Notes: generated from the letters alone by a model not told the origin. Shown: positions 1 through 9,806, counted from the stretch's first letter. The stretch is DNA of 64,000 nt from Cheiracanthium punctorium (GCA_038373885.1 JAWZYV010001774.1:868001-932000); one strand, 5' to 3'. A program made the numbers and translations.

Positions 1-83
1 TTCTTTAAAGGTTAAAAATGGAGAAAAGCTAAGCAGAACCAGTGGTGCATCAAAAAAAAACGTAAATTGAAAAATCAGCAAGA

Positions 84-491
84 GTGCTTAGCCAAAATTC
101 CAAATTATCAAATTTTCTGAAACCAGTTATTGCATTTCCGCAGATTCCAAGCACATACAGAAATCTAGATAAGTTAGAAAACAATGACAACAAAGAAAGA
201 ACTAAAGCTCATTACAAATGTAGCGAAATGCATCATTGTAGTGACCATGCGCATGAAAATAGAAATACTTTCGACGTAGAAATAAAAAGCAGTTCTACAA
301 ACGACGATAATAGAGAGAAAACGCAAGACGATTCTAATTATGATGTAATACATCATGATACGGAAGAATCACGTAAAGGTACAGTGAATTTAGACAAAGA
401 TACAAATGAAGATAATAACACAGGCCGGTTGTTTTCAACGGACATTGCAGATTTCCAAAGCACAATATTAATAACCGTAGCCGATGTTTAA
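84..491 (+). pseudogene. hAT transposase N-terminal segment (broken)
   Basis: This open segment of 135 codons is rich in Asp, Glu, Asn and Lys, typical of the disordered N-terminus of ZMYM1-like hAT proteins. It begins with a Leu-rich stretch ending in NFLKPV. The frame just upstream (lysine-rich, from about base 37) runs on into a stop near 119 unless a frame change is allowed, so the ATG at 84 is probably not the ancestral start. The segment stops at 491, about 130 bases before the zinc-finger segment. Assignment rests on position and composition. Confidence 0.4.
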
Positions 492-625
492 AAAATGATT
501 ATATTTTCCGATTCATGCTAACCATGAGAACCTTTTAAGCTAGATCCTCTGCAAAATAATCCAAAGTTTTCAGAAGAGTTTTACAGAACTTCCACAAAAT
601 ATGGTTGTGTTGAAAGACTAAGGCT

Positions 626-952
626 TTGCTTTCTCTTAAATTGAATGCAGTATATTGCGAACCTTGTTGGTTGTTTCCAACAGAGCCGAAAGATAACTGG
701 AGAACACGAGGGGTTAGAGATTGGCAAGGTCTTTCGAAAAAGATAAAAGTACACGAAAAAAGTCACAATCATGTGCAGACATGTTGTATATTTGAAAAAT
801 GGAAGAACAATGAAACAATAGATAAGAATTTGGAAGAACAAATGCGATACGAATCGAATTTTTGTGTACAAGTGCTAGAGCGACTTTTTAATACAACGTT
901 AGTACATTCAAAGAATTGCTTATCATTTCGTGGTCACCCCGTAAGTCCCTAG
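626..952 (+). pseudogene. hAT transposase TTF-type zinc finger segment (broken)
   Basis: The 108-codon frame contains NAVYCEPCWLF followed about 40 residues later by HEKSHNH, the Cys/His pattern of a TTF-type zinc finger that hAT transposases use to bind DNA. It continues with a charged helix that would lead into the DUF4371-like region. The preceding bases encode a related phase with a stop, and the segment ends in a stop at 952, so it cannot be translated together with its neighbours. I infer a transposase relic, not a host gene. Confidence 0.7.
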
Positions 953-1159
953 ACGATGAATATCGTAGAAATTTTTTAAGCCAAGTTGATTTATTATCGA
1001 AATACGATAATGTTATGAAAGAAGTTTTGTGAGAGCCACATGGAGCTACAAAATATTTAAAGCCATAATATCCAAAATGAAATTATATATTGTCTTGCAA
1101 CACGTTTAAAAGCAACTTTAGTAAAGAATAGTAACGAAGCACCTTTCTATTCCATTATC

Positions 1160-2050
1160 ATGGATACAAAGCAGGACATAACGAAAAAATACCAATTAAG
1201 TCAAGTATTTAGGTATGTAAAAATTGTTGCAAATGAAACAGAAGAACCATCATCTGTTGAGATTAAAGAATCATTTTTAGGTTCTGCTGAAGTACACTAT
1301 CACACAGCAGATGCATTGTATAAAGAAACATTAAACCTACTTGAAAAGTATGACATAAAATTAAGTAAATGCAGAGGACAACAAGCATACGATAGAGCAA
1401 ATGTCACGAGTGGGGCATACAATGGTGTTCAGTCTCTTTTAAAACAACACACACACGTACCCAATGCTATATACATACACCGCGCATCTCATAACCTCAA
1501 TTTAGTAATAAACGATGCTGTTGAAAGTTGTTGCAATAAAATATCTACATTGTTTGCAACTTTAGAGAGCATTTATACATTTTACCGAAATAGTATAAAG
1601 AGATGGGACTTGCTATCAAAATTTATAGGAGAATCGAAAATTACGCTCAAAAGATTAAACCCAGCAATCAAATTTAGGTTTTGGGACATTATTAAAGCGC
1701 TTTCTGAAATATCCTTGAAAGGTCAGAAAAGAGACGAACGCGAAGAAGCATCTAGACTTCAGAAAAGCATGAGCAATTTTGAATTTGTTTTCTCATGTGC
1801 AATTTTGTCGAAGATTCTTAATGAAGTAAATCTGCCATGTAAAATATTGCAAAAGAAAGATTTATATATTGTGAGAGCAGCGGAATCTTTGCAAACTGCA
1901 AGCAGACACCTCAAAGAATACACAAATACATACGATTCCGCAAAAGACGAAGCTGTTGAAATAGCAGCTAAATGGAAAATCAGTCCAACTTTTTTGAAGA
2001 AGCGACAGAAATTTGCAAAAAAACACACACAAAAAAAAACAACACTTTGA
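1160..2050 (+). pseudogene. hAT transposase central region (DUF4371-like; longest open piece)
   Basis: A 296-codon frame, the longest piece of the hAT transposase. Near residue 75 it has CRGQQAYDRANVTSG, followed by a HRASHNLNLVINDAV motif, both characteristic of the DUF4371/RNase-H-like core of ZMYM1-type hAT transposases. The upstream bases (about 955-1159) encode the preceding part of the same domain but carry an in-frame stop near 1030. At the C-terminal end a homopolymer-rich stretch (2029-2040) shifts the frame, and the downstream bases continue the protein in another frame, including 2223-2420. It lacks a promoter or splice context that would make it a host gene. Confidence 0.75.
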
Positions 2051-2423
2051 CGAACTATCAAGTGACCACCGTTTGGACCACGAAGATGATTTCCGCGTCA
2101 ACGTCTTTAAACGCGGTTTAAAGTTTTATATACCGTCATATACCAATTAGAAAACAGATTTCAAGGTATGAATGAGGTGTTGAATCCTTTTAATTTTTTG
2201 GATACCGACCACGTTAGCAATAATGAAGGAAGCGGAAATTTTAAAATATGCCGAATCTCTCCAGTTAAAATATAAAGAAAATCTAACAACAGAATTTCCA
2301 TTAGAAACAATAATGGCCCGTGCTCTGCTGAAAGATGAAATTTGTAAAACATCTACCATAAAAGAATTTGCCGAGTTACTTCTGATAAAATATTCAATTA
2401 TATCTTTAAATGTTTCAGATGTA

Positions 2424-3194
2424 CAAAGGGCATTCCATAAGAACTGAGAGTAAAATCATAAAAAATTAAGAAATATATTTACAGCGAAAAATACACCATT
2501 CTTTTTCAAAATACCTTCCGTCAGATGATATGCAACGGTCCCATCGTTCAAAACACTTTTCAAAACAAGTAGAGAAGCCCTTTTCTGGAAGCTGCTTCAA
2601 AGAACTCTCCACTGCTGAAATAACTTCAGAATCTGTTAAATTTCCTGCCACGGAGCTTCTCCTCCAACGTCGAAAACAGCCAGAAATCGCATGGTGCGAG
2701 ATCTGGACTGTAAGGGGGACGTGGCATGATTTTAATATTGCATTTACTAAGATATTGCTGAACAGAAGTAGCGACATGCGGGCGAGTATTATTGTGATGT
2801 AATGTCCAATTCCCTACCAGTTCATGACAAACGGCGTTTCTTGAAATCTCCATGCCATCTAAAAATCGTAGATTCACCAAAACATTTGTCTTTGTAAGCT
2901 TCTTTCGTTAACTTAACTGTTTCTGGAGCTGTTTTGCCCAAACGATAGGAAAATTTTATGGCACAACGCATTTCGTTTTTTCTCTGAATCACTCATCTCT
3001 ATTTCTGTAGGGCAAATAAAACAGTTCTTTAAACAAGCACGGAACTAGGAAAATAAAATCGTCTGCTTCGTTTAGAATTTTTTATAAACGTACATTTAAC
3101 AGTTTGAAAAAATTGCCTGTACTTCTATTTTTTAGTTTCGCGGTGTTGCCACTAAGTAAAAAAATAACTCTCAGTTTTTATGGAATGCCCTTTG
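2424..3194 (-). mobile_element. Internally deleted mariner element nested in the hAT
   Basis: Terminal inverted repeats of about 28 bases are visible: CAAAGGGCATTCCATAAG at 2424 and its near reverse complement ending at 3194. Both ends are flanked by TA, the mariner target duplication. At 771 bp it is shorter than a full mariner (about 1.3 kb). It keeps both transposase ends but lacks the middle, as expected for an internally deleted nonautonomous copy. Coding direction is minus. Confidence 0.85.
2530..2996 (-). pseudogene. Mariner transposase, N- and C-terminal pieces with the middle missing
   Basis: Reading the minus strand from the ATG at 2994-2996 (MSDSEKK), then a frame change, gives RCAIKFSYRLGKTAPETV and FGESTIFRWHGDF, the helix-turn-helix region of mariner transposases. 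It passes almost directly to HHNNTRPHVA and PPYSPDLAPCDFWLF, the stretch around the last catalytic acidic residue. The end includes WDRCISSDGRYFEKE, a typical mariner C-terminus. The first catalytic Asp region is absent. Stops and frame changes rule out activity. Confidence 0.8.
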
Positions 3195-3196
3195 TA

Positions 3197-3376
3197 ATTA
3201 CGGCATTATTATTGTTTTTGACTCTTCCCATCACAGTTTCAACAGCTGAAAGATCCTTTTCAAAACTGAACATTCTGAAAAACTATTTACGCAATTCAAC
3301 AGGCGAAGAACGACTGCACAACCTCTCCATAATAGGTATTGAGCCAAAAACAGAAAAAAACTATGGAAACGAATGA
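3197..3376 (+). pseudogene. hAT transposase C-terminal dimerisation segment
   Basis: The segment encodes LTLPITVSTAERSFSKL, the hallmark of the hAT C-terminal dimerisation domain, followed by a helix with KNYLRNSTGEERL. Only the part right of the mariner insertion belongs to the hAT; the first codons of the open frame that begins at 3104 lie inside the mariner. The sequence left of the insertion (to about 2421) and this segment are adjacent parts of one protein, so the mariner landed in the transposase frame. Confidence 0.8.
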
Positions 3377-3471
3377 TCTGATTAGAGATTTTGCAAATCT
3401 GAAATCCAAAAGGAATAATTTTAAATTTTAGTTATAATTATGTTATATTTGTTTCAATTAAAAAAAAAAAT

Positions 3472-3600
3472 GGTCAAATAAACTCTTTTTTGTATGTGTG
3501 TGCGTGTGTGCGCGGGCACGCGCATGTGTATATGAGTGTCAGTGGATGAGGGGCTCACGGAAAAATTTTGCGGGGGGGGGGGGGGAGCCCGAAATTTGAA
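3472..3600. repeat. GT-rich microsatellite followed by a G-run
   Basis: A purine/pyrimidine alternating TG/CG tract at about 3494-3537 is followed by a run of 14 G at about 3572-3585. The stretch lies between the end of the hAT coding remnant and its presumed right terminus. Confidence 0.7.
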
Positions 3601-3659
3601 GTTACGCCACTAGTCATGAGACAATTTATTACAGTAGAAATTGAAAAGCTAAAAAAATA

Positions 3660-4392
3660 TGTTTGTTTGTGCTGTTATGGCAAAGCTACGCGTGCGCTAT
3701 CTGCCTAAGATGGCGGGTGCTTTGGTCGGAAGACATTTTAACCCTTTAAGGCGCAACCCTTTCCCACTGCTGAAAAAAGGGCAGCCGTTGCCATCGCTCG
3801 ACTTAACTACCAACAAGATGCGGACGATCGAAACGTTCATTGCGTGCCACAGATCTAGAGACCTTTGCCGGCTGTGCCGGCACAGCCAGCTGCGTCAAAA
3901 AAGGCTCTCTAGATCTGCGGCACGCGATGAACGTTTCGATCGTCCGCCATCTTGCTGGTAGTTAAGTCGAGCGATGGCAACGGCTGCCCTTTTTTCAGCA
4001 TTGGGCAATTGATCCAGCTGTTTTCGCATTCTTCCACTTTTCAGCAGATGCGAGTGCTGTTAAAAATAATCGTGACAATTTTTTACGGGAAAGGACGTGC
4101 TAAAAAGTAAAGGATTCTCGTGGAGCTGTGTCACCCGCAACTATTTTCATAGAAATCAAATCTATTCTTCGTGACTGGCAACAGTCAAAACGTCAGAGTT
4201 TGGTGTTGCCAGAGCGGCAACACTGCGCGTTAAAGGGTTAAAAGGGTTCTAACACGTATTCACGGTACACTTGGAGAAAACACTTGTCGAAAACCAAAAC
4301 TCCTGACCGTTAGATCGACAGCCACGTCACAGGCCCGAACCTAGGGCCTTCACACTTCAGCCGTCTACCATGTTTGGTGCCTTACGCGCTAA
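3660..4392 (-). mobile_element. tRNA-derived SINE (family A), split by a MITE
   Basis: On the minus strand the order is a tRNA-like head (4240-4392; degenerate B box AGGTTCGGGCC), the central domain and a tail ending in a CAAACAAAC-like sequence at 3660. The same order and wording recur at 6717-6885, 20838-20990, 22078-22282, 26019-26215, 49322-49530 and 59046-59232. A TTAA-flanked MITE (3742-4237) splits the SINE in its 3' half. Bases 3660-3741 and 4238-4392 are contiguous in other copies. Confidence 0.7.
3742..4237 (-). mobile_element. piggyBac-like foldback MITE, copy 1
   Basis: Perfect TTAA flanks lie at 3738-3741 and 4238-4241. The ends are CCCTTTAAGGCGCA and, read inward from the right, CCCTTTAACGCGCA. 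The TTAA target and CCYT-type ends match the piggyBac superfamily; I see no transposase. The GTGTTCCC...GGGAACAC-bearing end defines the left of the element, so this copy is inverted. Its palindromic half carries near-perfect arms (about 3762-3865 against 3885-3998) around a GGCTGTGCCGGCACAGCC core. It sits inside a SINE. Confidence 0.85.
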
Positions 4393-4395
4393 CAA

Positions 4396-5590
4396 ATATG
4401 AAAAGAAAGTTACTATCGTTTACGCAGTTTTACAAATACTTGAGGGCAGTCCAACGTTTTGAGAAGTGTGCGTGTGTGAATATTTTTTTTGCATACAACG
4501 CCAACCTAAAATATTATATTTTCTAATTTTAAATATATCGGCACAAAAAAATATACTACAGGTCATTAAAAACTTTTTGTAACTGGAAATTATAACGATA
4601 ATGCTAGGGCTTAGCTATAACGGTTATTTTTTTCCAGGGCACTTTTCAAATTTTGTGCACCTGTATATAATTGAATTAATTATTGCGCCTCTATATACTG
4701 CTCTAAACTCTTTTTTTTTTGGGGGGGGATATTTCTGTATGTGTGCGCAGGACATGGGTCCCAAGTGCCCATGCAATAATTGGGGGGTGAGGGGACACTG
4801 AAATCTCACTGATATATTATAATTTTATCGGACTGTAAAACGCCTTTTTTCAGAAAAGAGTTCGATAAAAGTATTTACAAAAATAATGTAGCAGCCTTAG
4901 AAAGCTATACGACCAAAATGGAGAACATGTGACCGATTTTCGATACCGTTGATGCAAAGTCGGCAGTGGCAGTTATAATGAAGATGAGAAACTCGTAGAA
5001 TCAGTACCATTCTATAAATGTGTGTAATAGAAATTGTATCGAAAAATAATCTAATTTCTTCAGAAGTTGGTTATTGTTTTGTGGTCGGGAAAAAATGCAG
5101 CTTCTTATTGCATTGTAGTTCATTTATTACCACGTAGGTGGCAGCACCAAATTTATACGCCTATCGTATAATGCAGTTATTCATCCCTAGAGGGCAGCAG
5201 CAAGCATTAAAACTTCCAATATGTAAATTGAGTTTTAAAACCATACTACTATTATCTAAAAGATTAAAAATAATTTTTTTCTATTGTTTGATAAATCGAT
5301 TGTTCCACGCAGAGACATTAAATAGCATATTTGGAATAAAAGAGGCTCAAGAAATTAAATAAACGAACAAGCAAACAAAGAAATAAATAAATAACGGTGG
5401 TTTGCAACCTTAATAAATATATAGATCTTAAAATATTGAAAATAGAAGAATATTAAACCATAATCAAGCAATATTTTGAATTTTTTTTATGTACTGTGTG
5501 CTATATAGCATACTAAAATGAAATGACAATGTCGCTAGTTCATGCGATTACCGCCATAACAAAGCACACTCAGCTTTCATTAAAATATAT
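4396..5590. other. No gene seen; AT-rich
   Basis: Short open frames on both strands have no recognisable motif. A T-run next to a G-run (4711-4728) resembles transposon termini seen elsewhere in the window, but no paired end is visible. Confidence 0.5.
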
Positions 5591-5597
5591 AGCGCCA

Positions 5598-5805
5598 CAA
5601 ATGGCAGAGCTCTCTGAACTGGGAGACGAAAGATGCCTAGTTCAAATCCAGGTCGCGTCCGCCGACCTAACAGTTCAGAGTTTTCCGTGGTTTTTTCCGG
5701 AACTTCTCTTAAATACAGGTTAAGACCTCCCACGGAGGTTACTCCCCTAGGTCGGCGTAGATTGCAGGTAATTGGCCCATTCCCACGAACAAACGTTAAA
5801 ATATA
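5598..5805 (+). mobile_element. tRNA-derived SINE (family B)
   Basis: The head has an A-box-like ATGGCAGAGCTCTC and a B-box-like AGTTCAAATCC (about 5640-5650), the split Pol III promoter of a tRNA-derived SINE. The body shares a central domain with family A and with the copies at 11030 and 26019 (GTTTTCCGTGG, then a TAAGACC/TAGGACC element and CCCACGGAGG). The 3' end is an AATTGG...CCCAC(AAC)n-type tail. No coding capacity. Confidence 0.75.
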
Positions 5806-5856
5806 AGAGTTATAAACAATTTAGACAACTAAAATAATCATTCACCTGAATTCCTC

Positions 5857-5860
5857 AAAA
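5857..5860 (-). terminator. Pol III terminator (TTTT) of tRNA-Ala
   Basis: Four A on the + strand give TTTT on the minus strand, 9 bases past the mature tRNA 3' end, a normal distance for RNA polymerase III termination. Confidence 0.7.
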
Positions 5861-5869
5861 GATTTCACC

Positions 5870-5942
5870 TGGAGGTGCCGGGTATCGATCCCGGTACCTC
5901 TCGCATGCTAAGCGAGCGCTCTACCATCTGAGCTACGCCCCC
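5870..5942 (-). tRNA. tRNA-Ala (anticodon AGC)
   Basis: The 73-base minus-strand sequence folds into a full cloverleaf. The acceptor begins GGGGGCG, the D arm is TAGCTCAGATGG, the anticodon stem-loop has CTTAGCATG with anticodon AGC, the T arm is CCGGG-ATCGATA-CCCGG, and the discriminator is A. The wobble pair G3:U70, the main alanine identity element, is present. A54 in the T loop is usual for animal tRNA-Ala. Position 6:67 is C:A, a mismatch in the acceptor stem. No intron is present and CCA is not encoded, as normal for eukaryotes. The internal A and B boxes are intact and a Pol III terminator follows, so the gene is probably functional. Confidence 0.95.
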
Positions 5943-6715
5943 GACGTGTAGATGAGGATAAATATAAAAGAGTTGGGCAATAGCATTATTTCATTTTGCT
6001 ATGTTATTGGATGGAGTGGCCATTCCTTTCGACCGCTCTGCAGTTCATGGACTGCAGTTATATTTAAATTTTTAAACTAATAATGTATTGATGATGTATT
6101 TAAAATTGTATGTATATTTATATCTAAAGAATAAGAGCAAATTTCGTCATAAATATCAATTTTTAAAATTTGAATAAACGCTTTTATATTTTAAATTTTT
6201 AGAAATTTAATTTTTTTTCTTTATCCTGTTACTTGATTTATGCCAAAAAATGTTTTCATAGTTTTTCTCAGAATCTCGTTTTTATTATTTTTTGTGCTTT
6301 TATGTAAAATATTGTAAATACAAATGAAAATCCGAATGGGTTAATGACTCTTGTGAGTCCGTATACCAACGCCCAATAGTTTTGTTTTTGTTTTTACACC
6401 ATAATTAGTTGCTTTCTTTTTAAAAATAATACTTTAAATTGCAAACTTCTTAAAAAAGACACAGACAGTCACAATTTCAGTAGCCATTAAATCGCGAAAA
6501 GTGCTGATGTTTTGTCTCGAAATAAATCCTTTTCGTTTGTAGAATCAGTTTCATTCTATTTGGCAGAAAAAAAAAAACAGGGATAGATTTTTTCCCTGAG
6601 TTTTAAAAAACAATAGTTCTATTTAAAAATTTAAAAAAAAAAAAATTCCTTTTTTCGGGGGGGGGGGGCTGGAGCCTCAATCGTCTACACTTATTCAGGC
6701 CTGGTTTGTTTGTAT
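5943..6715. other. No gene seen; AT-rich with homopolymer runs
   Basis: Nothing coding was recognised. A-runs and a TTTTTTCGGGGGG junction near 6655 resemble decayed transposon or retroposon ends. Confidence 0.5.
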
Positions 6716-6716
6716 G

Positions 6717-6885
6717 ATTATGGCAACGTTAAGCTTGGGCGATCTGCCAAGGATGGGAGGGTGCCTTGGGAGGAGGACTTTCTAGGAAGTTCTCCGAAGT
6801 GTGAAGGTCCCGGGTCGATGGGATCCGACCCGGGACCTTCACACTTCGGCAGTCTACCCTTTTCAGTGACATAATATTCAGGCCC
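6717..6885 (-). mobile_element. SINE family A copy with internal inverted duplication
   Basis: The tail (ATGATTATGGCAACG in + orientation) and the body match the 22078 copy. The central domain is missing: the body (to about 6793) joins directly to a head fragment in the wrong orientation, followed by the normal head, producing a perfect 23-bp hairpin (6794-6849). Confidence 0.65.
6794..6849. repeat. Perfect 23-bp inverted repeat with 10-base loop
   Basis: Arms at 6794-6816 and 6827-6849 are exact reverse complements. Each contains the SINE head motif GTGTGAAGGTCCCGGGTC. The loop is GATGGGATCC. Confidence 0.95.
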
Positions 6886-7138
6886 GGACTGGCTTTTTGG
6901 GGGAGCCCTCACCCAGGGATTCAAAAGTGGTCCCTTACTGAGGAATTTAGAGGGAACTAGCTGAAGTACCCGTCCTCGACGGGTTAGTGAATGCAAATTT
7001 CCAAAAAGCAAGAACTTTCGTCAGCATTGTAGGAGTACACAGAATGGATGTGGTATGTTGCCAAAGTAAAGAAAGCGAAGTTATAATTTTTATGTATTGT
7101 TAAAATATTACAGGTTAGAGAGTAACTAAGTAATATTA

Positions 7139-7845
7139 TTTCATTCGCTTTAGTCGTAATTATGTGATGCGCGAACGAATATTTACGCATATTGAAATAA
7201 TTTTCGCAAAATCTCAAATTTTTTGAAAAATTGGAAGCCTAGAATTTAAGTTGAGTGACAACCTATCATGTCACCCAAATGGGTTTCATTCCCTGCAGTC
7301 TTTATATCGTGATGCTGGAACAAATTTTCAGCATTTTAAAACGATTTTCGCAAAATCTCAAAATGTAATCAAAATATTTTAAAAATTCTCAACGCCTATA
7401 AATTAAGATTAGCAACTACCTATCATATCGATTTTTTTTTATTAGATGCTTATAGTTTAAGGTGAGTGACCACCTATCATTTCACCAAATATCATTTTTT
7501 CACCTTTGCAGTTATTACGTGATGTGCGAACACAAATTTACGCAGTTTGAAAGGATTTTCGCAAAATCTCAAAATCCAATCAAGATTTTTTAAAAATTCG
7601 ACGCCTATGTTTTAAGTTGAGTGACCACCTATCATGTCACTCAATTTCATATCATTCGCATCAGTCGTTTTTACGTGATGCTTGAACACAAATTTACGCA
7701 GTTTGAAAGGATTTTCGCAAAATCTCAAAATCCAACCAAGATTTTTCAAAAATTCGACGCCTATGTTTTAAGTTGAGTGACCACCTATCATGACACCCAA
7801 TTTCATATCATTCACTTCAGTCGTTTTTACGTGATGCTTGAACAA
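7139..7845. repeat. Degenerate tandem array, unit about 158 bp
   Basis: Five units can be aligned on the motif TACGTGATG...GAACA at about 7152, 7297, 7509, 7667 and 7824. Each unit also carries TTTTCGCAAAATCTCAAAA, then CGACGCCTATG, then GAGTGACCACCTATCATG. Spacings are about 145, 212, 158 and 157 bases; the long second unit carries an extra partial repeat around 7445-7495. The last units are the most alike, suggesting growth at the right side. No coding frame runs through the array. Confidence 0.85.
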
Positions 7846-8015
7846 AAAAAGCGTCACGGACAGAATGACAGAACGACAGAATGACAGAATGACAGACAGA
7901 CAAACTTTTTTTTGAGGGTCGCACCGGACTCCCAGGTGCTTGAAAAGGATAGAAATCGCAAAATTTTTTAATTCCAAGAAATGTACAGACAAAAGTCTAA
8001 TTTTATTTATATAGA
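7846..8015. repeat. GACAGAAT microsatellite and retroposon-like tail
   Basis: A (GACAGAAT)n/(GACA)n tract at about 7858-7900 is followed by a T-run and, near 8000, TTTTATTTATATAGATGGATAG. The same layout (CAGACA-rich tract, then TTTTATAA...TAGA) occurs at about 62730-62790 and, more weakly, 47910-47955. It resembles 3' ends of RTE-type LINEs or their parasites; no reverse transcriptase is seen. Confidence 0.45.
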
Positions 8016-8261
8016 TGGATAGAATACGTAAAATTTAGAATGTGTAGTAGAATTTGTAATATAGTCGAACCTCGATTTAACGTTCTTTGATTTAACGAAT
8101 TCTCCGATTTAACGAATCTTTTTTCAGTCCCGACAAAAATGATGCTAAAATGCTCATTTAACAATTTTTAGGTCGAAACGTACGTATCTACTTACCTGTA
8201 ACATCTTATGTATGTTTTTTACAAAGTTTTTTATTTACTTTAATTTTTAGCATTGATTTAA

Positions 8262-8863
8262 CCCCTTAATCTTCGCTCCCGTCAAAATCACGGGCTAAGC
8301 TTTCTCCCTCTATTTCTCGTGCCCGTCAAATTTCCGGGCAATACTGTTCAAAAAAATGCGCCAGAAAGATAAGAGCGTTCCAATTCTGATGCACGGATTT
8401 TTTTGTAATATATAATTTTACACAACAGATGACAATACCAGAGTATTTTTAACTTAATTCGGAGATAGTTTTTTTTTTAAATACATGGTAGCAGTACTCA
8501 AACACACGTGTATTTGTGATATGCATTATGCAATCTTAGCTTACTTTTTTTTTTTAATGTTCAAAGAAAATTTTAGAAATGTTTACTTATTTTACGTAGT
8601 AAGTTTAATAAAACTTTCTAGTGTCTAAAACATATATTTTTAATAATTCTCTGCCTACTACAAAACACACATTCAGTCACAATGACCCTGAATGTTGGCT
8701 TTACCTAAAAATTATTTTTTTTTTCCCTCTAGTGCTTAAAATGTCCAAAACCTTAAAATGAATAAATATACTATATCTGCACTTGTTTTATACAATTTTC
8801 TGGAATAAAAGAAATAAGCACTTTTATGACCGTTTTCTTGAAAATAATACGACGGTTAAGGGG
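8262..8863. mobile_element. TTAA-flanked element (piggyBac-like MITE, second family) nested in Tigger relic
   Basis: TTAA lies at 8258-8261 and 8864-8867. The ends are CCCCTTAATC and, from the right, CCCCTTAACC. Subterminal CCGTCAAAATCACGGGC and GCCCGTCAAATTTCCGGGC form small palindromes. The 602-bp interior has no coding capacity. A partial second copy lies at 28661-28788 and 30919-30966. This family differs in sequence from the foldback MITEs. Confidence 0.75.
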
Positions 8864-8926
8864 TTAACGAACAACAATCGCTAAAATAAAATTCGCACAA
8901 AACTAATATTTTGAATTTACAAAGAC

Positions 8927-9164
8927 TGCGATACAGAAACAGTCATTTACAATTACGCCGTGGATAACGATGATCAAATGCCTGGATGGGAAGATGGTCC
9001 TAGTACTGGAACTGTTACAAAATATGTGTCTTGCGATGTACAGCTAAGTACCTGCGATAGTGAACAGAAGGAGAATGAAGATTCTGAAAGCAGCGAAGAT
9101 GAAGAAACGGAAATTGAATTAAAAAAGGTGTCATTCCAAGAAGCAGTTTGCACCTTTAACACTT

Positions 9165-9199
<35 letters not shown>

Positions 9200-9333
9200 T
9201 CTCACGAGATTATGATGTTGTTCTTACGAAGTTAGAAAATATCGACAAAGACTTTGTAAGTCAAAACAAAGCCACAAAATCAAAGCACTATGAAGGATTT
9301 TTTCTAAAAGTGCCAATAAGTATTATGTATTAA
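8927..9333 (+). pseudogene. Tigger-like transposase C-terminal remnant
   Basis: The frame from before 8960 to 9166 encodes an acidic tail typical of pogo/Tigger proteins (VDNDDQMPGW, then a Glu/Asp/Ser-rich stretch). A run of about 31 T (9168-9198) breaks it. After the run, an open stretch to the stop at 9331-9333 ends in HYEGFFLKVPIS. The catalytic part is not seen; the nested element may have replaced or displaced it. Confidence 0.5.
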
Positions 9334-9752
9334 GTTTTAAGAGCAAGTAATATTAAAGAACTTAGATAATTTTCAAGTTGATCTCCTAACGTATAACTTA
9401 TAATTTTTAAGCTCGTTGTAAACAATAATCATTCTTTTTTTCATATCTATATCTAAGGGTATTTTGCATTGATATTTTTATACCATTCTCTTTACAAAAA
9501 TTGATTTTTGATTTAACGAACGGATTTGTGGATCCCAATCAATTCGTTAAATCGAGGTTCGACTGTATTTGAAAAATAAGCTTACGTGCCCGTGCCTAAA
9601 AACCACATTTAAGTATTTTATAATTTTTTGGGCCCCTGGACACTTCGGGGGGGACCCCCTCGAGCCTCAGCACTCCTGGGGTACTCCGCTGCGCCACTGT
9701 GTAAAGACGTAAGATTACTGGGAAATAAGTAATCCAATCACTTTGATATAAC

Positions 9753-9806
9753 TCTGACAGATCGCCCTAGCGCAGCGTTGCCATAGTAAGAAACAAACAA
9801 ACAAAC
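9753..9806 (+). mobile_element. SINE family A 3' tail only
   Basis: ACAGATCGCCCTAGCGC, then GTTGCCATAGTAAG and (AAAC)n match the 3' end of the minus-strand copy at 6717. Only the last 50 or so bases are present, consistent with 5' truncation on insertion. Confidence 0.55.

Larger units (their letters stand above)
1..3612 (+). mobile_element. hAT transposon relic (ZMYM/TTF-finger type), left end outside window
   Basis: This is a decayed DNA transposon reading left to right. Broken coding segments occur in the order expected for a hAT transposase of the zinc-finger MYM-like type: a low-complexity N-terminal segment (84-491), a TTF-type zinc finger (626-952), a DUF4371-like region (1160-2050) and the hAT C-terminal dimerisation segment (about 3197-3376). 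The right terminus is probably near 3612, where GTTACGCCACTA is the reverse complement of a common hAT end (CAGTGGCGTAAC) with one mismatch. I see no matching left terminus, so it probably lies before base 1. Frameshifts and stops show that it is inactive. A mariner element (2424-3194) interrupts it. Confidence 0.75.
8062..9565. mobile_element. pogo/Tigger-like DNA transposon relic 1
   Basis: The terminal inverted repeats begin TAGTCGAACCTCGATTTAAC at 8062 and end with its reverse complement at 9565, each flanked by TA. Subterminal repeats of GATTTAACGAAT-type are typical of pogo/Tigger ends. Inside are a transposase C-terminal remnant (8927-9333) and a nested TTAA element (8262-8863). Confidence 0.85.

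Noticed and set aside
1160..2050. A domesticated host gene from the hAT transposase
   Set aside because: Stops and frame changes lie on both sides, a mariner splits the C-terminus, and no splice sites rescue the frame.
7139..7845. CRISPR-like array of repeats
   Set aside because: Units are about 158 bp and degenerate throughout with no constant repeat and variable spacer pattern, and the genome is animal.
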